From assembly GCF_008831035.1 (NCBI RefSeq), contig NZ_WAJR01000022.1, forward strand, positions 1-37,916: 37,916 nt of DNA. Direction: 5' to 3'. Source of the DNA: Ellagibacter isourolithinifaciens (lineage in GTDB: Bacteria; Actinomycetota; Coriobacteriia; Coriobacteriales; Eggerthellaceae). A model generated the notes under the pieces. That model saw nothing but the letters and a program-made list of their open reading frames with translations, was not told the DNA's origin and did no database searches. This document shows positions 32,682 to 37,916 of the stretch, in pieces; the stretch's first letter is position 1, and each line of letters opens with the position of its first letter. A program made the position numbers and the translations under genes.

Positions 32682-34037
32682 ATGTTGTTGTGCGCACAAT
32701 ATGTTCTGCCCGTCACCTCCGACCCCATCGTCGGGGGCGCCGTTCTCGTTCGAGACGGACGAATTCGGGACATCGGCAAAACCGAGATGCTCAGGCTGCG
32801 CTATCCGGACGAAGAGGTGCTTGACTACGGGACGGCCGCCATCATGCCTGGCCTAGTCGATCTCCACACTCATATGGAGAACTCGATCATGCGGGGCATC
32901 GTGCACGACGTACCCTACATCACCTGGCTCGCTTCCGTTGCCGCCCTCTCCGTGAAGATGGAAGTGTCCGACTGGTACGACTCCGCCATTTTGGGCGGCT
33001 TGGACGCGCTCGCGTCCGGCATCACCTGCGTGGCCGACATCACCACCACGGGCGCTGCCTGCACGGCGGCCCAGAAGCTCGGCCTTCGCGGCGTGGTCTA
33101 TCGCGAGGTGGGCGTCATGGACAAGCGCCGCATCGACTACGCCATGCGCGCCGCCGAAAACGACATCATGCATTGGTCCCAGGAAGTGGATCCCGACCGC
33201 ATCTCGATCGGTATCGCGCCCGCTCCCATCTACATGTGTCACCCCGCCGTGTTCGGCAGGGTCTCCGAGCTCGCCACGCGCGACGACCTGCCCGTGGCCA
33301 TGCATCTTGCCGGCAGCCGCGAGGAGTACTACTTCGTGAAGCGCGGCTCCTCGTCGTTCTCCGTGCACGGCGAGTCGGTCCGTCGCGGCTTCATCGAGAT
33401 TCCGCCTTGGCTCCCGACGGGCGTTTCCCCTGTTCGCTATGCGCTGAACTGGGGCGCCTTCGAGTCTCCCAACGTGCTTGCCGTCCACTGCGTGCACACC
33501 GACGAGGAAGACGTGAAGAAGCTCAAGGAGTATAACGTGGCCATCGCCGTGTGCCCGCGCTGCAACGCGCAGCTCGGCATGGGCGTGGCGCCCGTCGACG
33601 AGTTCATGCGCGCCGGCCTGCGCGTCGGCATCGGCACCGACTCTCCCGCCGCCACCGACTCGACCGACATGCTCTCCGAGATGCGTCTTGGCATGCTTAT
33701 ACAGCGCGCTGTCAACGTCGGGCGCTTCCTCGATTCCGAGTCGATGCTCGAGATGGCGACCATCGGCGGCGCCCGTGCGCTCAAGCTCGACGACGAGATC
33801 GGGTCGCTTGAAATCGGCAAGCGCGCTGACATCATCGCGGTCGATCTTTCGAGCTCGCAGCAGTCGCCTTCGACAAACCCCGTCTCGGCAATGGTGAACA
33901 CCTGCACCTCCGCCGACGTCATCATGACGATGGTCGACGGCAAGACGCTCTACGAGCGGGATAAATGGCACATCGACGTGGAGGTTGCCAAGCACATTGC
34001 CCGCGTCATCGAGATCCGTGGAAAGCTGAGGCTGTAA
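32682..34037 (+). CDS. Amidohydrolase, MtaD/TrzA/SsnA-type deaminase
   Basis: 451 residues. Members are zinc or iron hydrolases that deaminate purine nucleosides, thiomethyl-adenosine, guanine or aminodeoxyfutalosine, or remove halides and amines from triazines. The N-terminal composite beta-domain starts LCAQYVLPVTSD. The metal site reads HTH at 62-64 (GLVDLHTHMENS), His208 (VAMHLAGSREE), His269 (VHCVHTDEED) and Asp320 (GTDSPAATDS), all intact. The segment CPRCNAQLGMGVAPVDEFMRAGLRVGIGTD is typical of the subfamily. An earlier ATG at 32652 is possible, but GTGAGG lies 8 nt before 32682. Lying beside menG, it could be an aminodeoxyfutalosine deaminase, but MTA/SAH deaminase is equally possible. 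Confidence 0.85.
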   Translation: MLLCAQYVLPVTSDPIVGGAVLVRDGRIRDIGKTEMLRLRYPDEEVLDYGTAAIMPGLVDLHTHMENSIMRGIVHDVPYITWLASVAALSVKMEVSDWYDSAILGGLDALASGITCVADITTTGAACTAAQKLGLRGVVYREVGVMDKRRIDYAMRAAENDIMHWSQEVDPDRISIGIAPAPIYMCHPAVFGRVSELATRDDLPVAMHLAGSREEYYFVKRGSSSFSVHGESVRRGFIEIPPWLPTGVSPVRYALNWGAFESPNVLAVHCVHTDEEDVKKLKEYNVAIAVCPRCNAQLGMGVAPVDEFMRAGLRVGIGTDSPAATDSTDMLSEMRLGMLIQRAVNVGRFLDSESMLEMATIGGARALKLDDEIGSLEIGKRADIIAVDLSSSQQSPSTNPVSAMVNTCTSADVIMTMVDGKTLYERDKWHIDVEVAKHIARVIEIRGKLRL

Positions 34038-34040
34038 CCC

Positions 34041-34250
34041 ATGGCCAAGAAATCTGGCAACAAGCAGCAGAAGCTGACGGCGCAGCAGAAAAGCGACCGC
34101 ATCAAGGCAGCGAAGGAACGCGAGGCGCGCGCGCAAGCGCAACGGGAGCGCTCGGCTAAGATGAAGAAGATCTTCACCGTGGTCGTGTGCGTGATTCTCG
34201 TTCTGGCGCTCGGCATTCCCACGATCGCGCTGTCCGTGCTCACGGCGTAA
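34041..34250 (+). CDS. Small single-helix membrane protein with Lys-rich N-terminus
   Basis: 69 residues. The first 42 are strongly basic and helical (MAKKSGNKQQKLTAQQKSDR...), followed by one hydrophobic helix at about 43-66 (KIFTVVVCVILVLALGIPTIAL). It starts 3 bp after the amidohydrolase stop with GAGG upstream, so it is probably co-transcribed. No recognised family. Its Lys/Ala/Arg-rich, possibly coiled region with a C-terminal anchor is like small membrane-bound accessory proteins of actinobacteria, but no function can be assigned. Confidence 0.7.
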   Translation: MAKKSGNKQQKLTAQQKSDRIKAAKEREARAQAQRERSAKMKKIFTVVVCVILVLALGIPTIALSVLTA

Positions 34251-34278
34251 CGGTGGCAGTCGGACGGTCTTGCGGCGA

Positions 34279-34306
34279 GCTGCAGGGCTGCCCGGCTGTT
34301 TTTTCG
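34279..34306 (+). terminator. Possible rho-independent terminator before tatA
   Basis: An imperfect GC stem (AGC...GGG/CCC...GCT, 34279-34298) is followed by GTTTTTT. The stem is weak, but the T tract is clear. Confidence 0.4.
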
Positions 34307-34346
34307 TTTGAGGGGAGCGTGCGGAAATCGTGGCGTGGTGCGCGGT

Positions 34347-34378
34347 GTGCTACCATAGACCGCTGCTGTGCCCGATAA
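34347..34378 (+). promoter_or_regulatory. Candidate -10 elements upstream of tatA/B
   Basis: TGC-TACCAT (extended -10 form) near 34348-34356 and GATAAT near 34373-34378 both lie after the terminator-like sequence and before the AAGGAG of the tat gene. I cannot decide which is used. Confidence 0.3.
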
Positions 34379-34432
34379 TAGTTCGGTACGCGTGGCAACC
34401 CTTTCCGGTTTGTTCCTCCGAAGGAGTTTATT

Positions 34433-34984
34433 TTGTTTGGCATAGGTGGATTTGAGCTTTTCCTCATTCTGCTGTTCGGTTTCCTTATCTTCGGTCCCGA
34501 CAAGCTTCCCGCCATGGCGAAGACGCTTGGCAAGGCCATCGCGAAGTTCCGCAGCGCCCAAGATGAGATGAACAAGGTCATCAAGGAAGAGAAGATCTTC
34601 GACCCCGACGCGGAAGACCCGTTCAAGAACCCGCTCGACGCGCTCGAGAAGATGGGTAACGCCGCAGAGTCGGGTGCGAAGAACGTGAAGAAGGCCGCAA
34701 CGTCTACAGTGAACGCCGCGAAGGACGCGAAGCAGGAGAGCTTCTCCGAGCGCAAAGCGCGCTACGACCGCGAGCGTGCTGCTCGCAAGGAGGCTGAGAA
34801 GGCCGAGGCTGAAAAGCAGGCGGCTGCCGATGCGGTCGCTGCGACCGCGGCACGCGCCGAGGCGAGCAAAGCCGACGCGAAGCCGACTGCCGATGAGCTC
34901 TACGGCAACGCCAGCGCATCTGAGAGCAAGGAAACGAAGGCGGCTGCCGCCGACGCGCCTGCAAGCGAAGAGAAGGGGGAGTAA
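34433..34984 (+). CDS. tatA: Twin-arginine translocase subunit, TatA/TatB family
   Basis: 183 residues from a TTG start with AAGGAG 6 nt upstream. It has the family plan of a short membrane helix (FGIGGFELFLILLFGFLIFGPDKLP, residues 2-26), a hinge FGP and an amphipathic helix (AMAKTLGKAIAKFRSAQDEMNKVIKEE). The long C-terminal part is charged, Ala/Lys/Glu-rich and probably coiled. The length and the early Glu (GFEL) are more like TatB, but many actinobacteria have TatA proteins with such tails, so I leave it as TatA/B. Together with tatC it exports folded, often cofactor-bearing proteins with RR signals. tatC starts 3 bp after its stop. Confidence 0.85.
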   Translation: MFGIGGFELFLILLFGFLIFGPDKLPAMAKTLGKAIAKFRSAQDEMNKVIKEEKIFDPDAEDPFKNPLDALEKMGNAAESGAKNVKKAATSTVNAAKDAKQESFSERKARYDRERAARKEAEKAEAEKQAAADAVAATAARAEASKADAKPTADELYGNASASESKETKAAAADAPASEEKGE

Positions 34985-34987
34985 GCG

Positions 34988-35767
34988 ATGCCTATCGGTC
35001 CTGCCCGAATGCCCCTTTTCGACCATCTGGGCGAGCTGCGCATGCGCCTTGTCCGTATCGTGGTCGTGCTGCTCATCGCCGTCTGCGTGTTCTATATGGC
35101 AACGCCGACGCTTTCGGTCATCCTGTTCGCGCCTATCTCGGAGTTCCTCCCCGAGGGATTCCAGCAAGGCATGTACACGACGCCCTTCGACGCGTTCGCA
35201 ACGCGTTTCAAGCTGTCCTTCTGGGCATCGGTCGTCGCGTGCTCGCCTGTCATCCTCTGGCAGATTCTCGCGTTCTTCCTGCCGGCGCTCAAGCCTAAGG
35301 AGCGCAAGTGGTTCATCCCGACGTTCGCGATCGCGGTGTTCCTGTTCATCTTCGGCACGCTGTTCTGCTACTTCATCATCCTGGACCCGGCGTTCCAGTG
35401 GCTCACCGACCAGGCGTACGGCATGAGCGCGCAAGTGCTTCCGCAGGCGTCGTCCTACCTTGACATCATCATCAAGTTCGAAATCGGCTTCGGTTTCGCC
35501 TTCGAGCTGCCGGTCGTCGTGTTCTACCTGGTCATCTTCGACATCATTCCCTACAAGAAGATGCGTGGGCAGTGGCGCACCATCTACGTCGTGCTCATGG
35601 TGCTCTGCGCGATGATCACTCCGGACGCGAGTCCTATCACGATGCTGCTCATGTTCGCTGCGCTCGTCGTGCTCTACGAGGCGTCGCTTCTGCTGGCGCG
35701 CATCGTGCTTTCGAAGCGCATTAAGAAGCAGAACGCCGAGCTTGCCGCGGAGGAAGCGGAGGACTAG
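34988..35767 (+). CDS. tatC: Twin-arginine translocase subunit TatC
   Basis: 259 residues with six membrane helices. TatC recognises the twin-arginine signal. The N-terminal cytoplasmic motif FDHLGELRMRLV (about 11-22) contains the conserved Glu that binds the signal. FWASVVACSPVILWQILAFFLPALKPKERKWFIP (about 77-110) holds the first-loop Pro and the conserved Lys-Glu-Arg. GGGGGAG is before the ATG. The C-terminus is Lys/Glu-rich. An RR-signal substrate is not in the window. Neighbouring hypAB suggests a [NiFe] hydrogenase as one customer. Confidence 0.95.
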   Translation: MPIGPARMPLFDHLGELRMRLVRIVVVLLIAVCVFYMATPTLSVILFAPISEFLPEGFQQGMYTTPFDAFATRFKLSFWASVVACSPVILWQILAFFLPALKPKERKWFIPTFAIAVFLFIFGTLFCYFIILDPAFQWLTDQAYGMSAQVLPQASSYLDIIIKFEIGFGFAFELPVVVFYLVIFDIIPYKKMRGQWRTIYVVLMVLCAMITPDASPITMLLMFAALVVLYEASLLLARIVLSKRIKKQNAELAAEEAED

Positions 35768-35791
35768 CTCGCTTCGCTTTGTTGATTCGGT

Positions 35792-35818
35792 TAAGGCCAC
35801 TCGTCTAGGGTGGCCTTA
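35792..35818. terminator. Hairpin after tatC
   Basis: TAAGGCCAC (35792-35800) pairs perfectly with GTGGCCTTA (35810-35818). It is followed by CGTATATAT rather than a clean T run, so it is a moderate terminator candidate. Confidence 0.5.
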
Positions 35819-35897
35819 CGTATATATCTGCGTTCTACTACCATAGAAGGCGGATGGACGGCGCGTCTGGGAAGACGCCTTTCGCGATGGGGGTTTC

Positions 35898-36278
35898 ATG
35901 CACGAACTGGGAATCATGACGGGCGTCATCGAGGCTGCCGAGAAAGCTGCGCGCGATTCGGGCGCGACCCGTCTTCTGAAGGTTAACCTGTCGATTGGCG
36001 AGATGACCGAGGCGATCGAGGATGCGCTCGTGTTCGCATGGGAGGCCCTCACCGAGGACGACCCGTATGCGAAGGGCGCCGAGCTTGCCATTAACATGAT
36101 CAAGCCGAAGAGCCGCTGCCTCGAATGCGGCGCCGTCTTCGAGCACGATAGGTTCCATATGTTCTGCCCGGAATGCGATGGGTTCGCAACCGAGCTTCTG
36201 TGCGGGCGGGAGCTGCAAATCGATTCGATCGAAGTCGACCTGCCCGACGATGAGGAAGGAGATTCCCATGAAGATTGA
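35898..36278 (+). CDS. hypA: Hydrogenase nickel incorporation protein HypA
   Basis: 126 residues. HypA delivers nickel to the large subunit of [NiFe] hydrogenases with HypB. The N-terminal MHELGIM carries the nickel-binding Met-His. The zinc site is formed by Cys74 and Cys77 (CLEC) and Cys90 and Cys93 (CPEC). An acidic tail (EVDLPDDEEGDSHED) overlaps the hypB start. GGGGG is upstream of the ATG rather than a classical site. The first -10 candidates are TATATA near 35820 and TACCAT near 35838. Confidence 0.94.
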   Translation: MHELGIMTGVIEAAEKAARDSGATRLLKVNLSIGEMTEAIEDALVFAWEALTEDDPYAKGAELAINMIKPKSRCLECGAVFEHDRFHMFCPECDGFATELLCGRELQIDSIEVDLPDDEEGDSHED

Positions 36279-36918
36279 TATGAAGCAGCCTATTCTCGAT
36301 AAGAACGACGCCATCGCGCGCGAGCTGCGCGAACGGTTCGCCGAGCACCACGTGTACGTGGTTGACCTTTTGGCGAGCCCGGGGTCGGGCAAGACCTCGA
36401 CCATCTTGGCCACGATTGACGCCCTGCGCGATGAGTTCAACATCGCTGTCATCGAGGGCGATATCGCGAGCAGCGTCGACGCCGAGAAGATCAAGGCGCA
36501 GGGGATTGCCGCCGTGCAGATCAACACTGGTGGGGCGTGCCATCTGGAAAGCGCCATGATCAAGCGCGCCATCGATGTGCTCGACCTTGAGCGCCTCGAC
36601 CTGATTATCGTGGAGAACGTGGGCAACCTCGTGTGCCCGACGGACTTCGATTTGGGCGAGAACGCCAAGGTCATGATCTTGTCGGTGCCGGAAGGCGACG
36701 ACAAACCGCTCAAGTATCCAGGCGTCTTCCAGGTTTCTGAGGCAGTCATCTTGAACAAGGTTGACACGATGCCGGTGTTCAACTTCAACCAGGAGGCTTT
36801 CGAGGAAAGCGTGAACCAGCTGAACCCGCAGGCTCCTATCTTCCCTCTCTCCGCGACGACGGGCGAAGGCCTGGAGGCGTGGACGAGCTGGCTCGCCGAG
36901 CGCATCCGTAAGGCGTAA
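36268..36918 (+). CDS. hypB: Hydrogenase nickel incorporation GTPase HypB
   Basis: 216 residues. HypB is a SIMIBI GTPase whose GTP hydrolysis accompanies nickel insertion. Walker A is LLASPGSGKTST (about 32-43), the metal site is GGACHLES near 90 (Cys-His), ENVGNLVCPTDFDLGE lies near 121, and NKVD near 166 is the guanine motif. The ATG at 36268, with AAGGAG upstream, overlaps the hypA end by 11 bp. The N-terminal CxxCGC nickel motif and His-rich region of some HypB proteins are absent, so this is the short type that relies on the G-domain metal site and on HypA. Confidence 0.94.
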   Translation: MKIDMKQPILDKNDAIARELRERFAEHHVYVVDLLASPGSGKTSTILATIDALRDEFNIAVIEGDIASSVDAEKIKAQGIAAVQINTGGACHLESAMIKRAIDVLDLERLDLIIVENVGNLVCPTDFDLGENAKVMILSVPEGDDKPLKYPGVFQVSEAVILNKVDTMPVFNFNQEAFEESVNQLNPQAPIFPLSATTGEGLEAWTSWLAERIRKA

Positions 36919-36921
36919 TTC

Positions 36922-37075
36922 GACCTGCGGGGTTGTCTGCCGTAGTTCAACCTGCAAGGTTACGGCCGCGGGCGGAGGCCCCGTGCTCAGACAGTCCTCG
37001 CTGCGCTGCGGAACTGCGCGCGGGACCCCCGCCCGTGGCCTTTCGGGTCGAAGGTGGAGCTCGACCTATGAGGTT
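36922..37075. promoter_or_regulatory. Three ACCT-N3-(A/G)GGT palindromic boxes upstream of nadE
   Basis: The boxes are GACCTGCGGGGTT (36922-36934), AACCTGCAAGGTT (36949-36961, perfect) and GACCTATGAGGTT (37063-37075). They share the same 13-base form and lie between hypB and nadE. The palindromic element occupies the space between the second and third box. They could be binding sites of an NAD-related or other regulator, but that is not established. Confidence 0.4.
36964..37040. repeat. Palindromic repeat element, copy B, intergenic
   Basis: A 77-bp inverted-repeat unit with 20-base arms (36964-36983 and 37021-37040; 17 Watson-Crick pairs, one G-T wobble and two mismatches). The core 36981-37023 matches 27087-27129 at 42 of 43 positions. 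TTTCG follows the right arm, so it may also act as a terminator for hypB. Confidence 0.8.
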
Positions 37076-37144
37076 GCAACGCGTCTGAAACAATGGACTG
37101 GCATACTTAGTCGCATCACGCGGATTGTTGCGCAAGGAGGCTCT

Positions 37145-37916
37145 ATGAAAGCTGGGGACAAGTATCAGGCATGCGTCGACGCGCTCGCAGCGTACGCGAA
37201 GGGCATCGGCTTCTCGCAAGTCGTCATCGGTCTTTCGGGCGGCATTGACTCGTCGGTGACGGCGGTCATGGCTGTCGACGCGTTCGGCGCCAAGAACGTG
37301 CACGGCGTGCTTCTTCCCGGTCCCTACTCGACTGGTCATTCCATCGATGATGCCCTCACCTTGGCGGAAAACCTCGGCATCGAGAGCCATACGGTGTCGA
37401 TTTGCGAGCCGTTTGAGGCATTCGAGCAGGTCATTCGCAAGTCCTACAAGGAAAAGCTCGAGGGTTTGGCTTCCGAGAACACGCAGGCCCGCTGCCGCAT
37501 GGTGATTCTCATGGCCCTTTCGAATGCGAATCGCTGGATGCTCGTGAACACTGGCAACAAGTCCGAGGCGGCGATGGGCTACTCCACGCTCTACGGCGAT
37601 ACGGCGGGCGCGTTTGCCCCGCTCGGCGGCTTGTACAAGACCGATGTGTACGAGGTGGGCCGTTGGCGCAACGAGCAGGCGCGCGCGGCGGGTGACGTCG
37701 AACCCATTCCCGAGAACGTGTTCGTGAAGCCACCGAGCGCCGAGCTCGCTCCCGGACAGAAGGATGAGGCCTCCATGGGCATCGACTACGAGACGCTCGA
37801 CAAGCTGCTGATTGCCGTGCAAGAACAGGGGCAGTCGGTCGAGGACGCGTGCGATGCGCTGGGCTTCGACATCATGCAGGCGACAGGCCTTCTCGCGCGA
37901 GTGGACTCCTACGCGT
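37145..37916 (+). CDS. nadE: NAD synthetase (ammonia-dependent type), partial
   Basis: The frame is open to the window edge, with 257 codons visible. NadE amidates nicotinic acid adenine dinucleotide to NAD with ATP. The PP-loop signature LSGGIDSSVTAVMA is at about 30-43, RCRMVILMALSNANRWMLVNTGNKSEAAMGYSTLYGD near 119-155, and GAFAPLGGLYKTDVYEVGRW near 158-177. The glutaminase domain of glutamine-dependent enzymes is absent from the N-terminus, so ammonia is the expected nitrogen donor. AAGGAGG (37134-37140) lies 4 nt before the ATG, a short spacing. Confidence 0.93.
   Translation, partial: MKAGDKYQACVDALAAYAKGIGFSQVVIGLSGGIDSSVTAVMAVDAFGAKNVHGVLLPGPYSTGHSIDDALTLAENLGIESHTVSICEPFEAFEQVIRKSYKEKLEGLASENTQARCRMVILMALSNANRWMLVNTGNKSEAAMGYSTLYGDTAGAFAPLGGLYKTDVYEVGRWRNEQARAAGDVEPIPENVFVKPPSAELAPGQKDEASMGIDYETLDKLLIAVQEQGQSVEDACDALGFDIMQATGLLARVDSYA

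Noticed and set aside
32853-34142. A 429-codon - strand frame opposite the amidohydrolase
   Set aside because: It is antisense to a gene with a complete metal site and is rich in His, Gly and Asp, as expected from a complement frame.
33950-35800. A 616-codon - strand frame over the tat genes
   Set aside because: It is antisense to the small membrane protein, tatA/B and tatC. The Arg/Glu/His-rich translation reflects the complement of Lys/Ala-rich codons.

Overview
The window is high-GC bacterial chromosome, tightly packed and with no rRNA, tRNA, CRISPR or prophage that I can see. Several features suggest an anaerobic actinobacterium of the class Coriobacteriia, probably Eggerthellaceae (Slackia/Eggerthella-like). 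These are the formate-tetrahydrofolate ligase/FchA/FolD one-carbon set, the hydrogenase nickel-insertion genes hypAB beside tat genes, menaquinone methylation (menG), and fused folP-folK and tsaB-rimI-tsaD genes. The taxonomic call is inference from gene content and style, not from a search.

Layout. 1-486: one end of an IS3-family insertion sequence (partial OrfA). 543-3135: a proline/glutamine-tailed membrane protein, an iron-type alcohol dehydrogenase and a small YvlD-like membrane protein. 3359-11102: a housekeeping run on the + strand (rlmD-like, tilS, maf, hpt, ftsH, folP-folK) that closes with a strong terminator. 11103-11626: a gene-poor gap with an apparent LysR stub. 11627-18312: a lipoprotein, a ThrE-type exporter, birA, a MATE pump, bioY and fabH, which combine biotin supply with fatty-acid initiation. 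18389-20106: a two-component system on the - strand. 20271-24401: coaX, then fhs, fchA and folD, the methyl-branch folate enzymes in reaction order. 24453-29270: a proline peptidase (-), tsaE and a TsaB-RimI-TsaD triple fusion (t6A tRNA modification). 29411-31529: an MFS transporter divergent from a MarR regulator. 31765-34250: menG (-), an amidohydrolase and a small membrane protein. 34433-36918: tatA/B, tatC, hypA and hypB. 37145-end: nadE, cut by the window edge.

The most interesting signals are not ordinary genes. (1) A palindromic element with a nearly identical 43-bp core occurs twice: once between hypB and nadE, and once in frame inside the TsaB part of the fusion gene. This resembles the Rickettsia palindromic elements that insert into proteins. 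(2) FolD lacks the lysine and glutamine needed for cyclohydrolase activity and sits directly after a dedicated cyclohydrolase gene. (3) Four genes have a -10-like hexamer only 6-7 nt before the start codon and no Shine-Dalgarno, which suggests leaderless mRNAs. (4) The histidine kinase has an ATA codon where an ATG overlapping the regulator's stop would be expected, and only by reading from there does it gain its first membrane helix. (5) Several tandem repeats and inverted repeats occupy intergenic regions, including palindromic boxes before nadE and a clean operator-like palindrome between the MFS and MarR genes.
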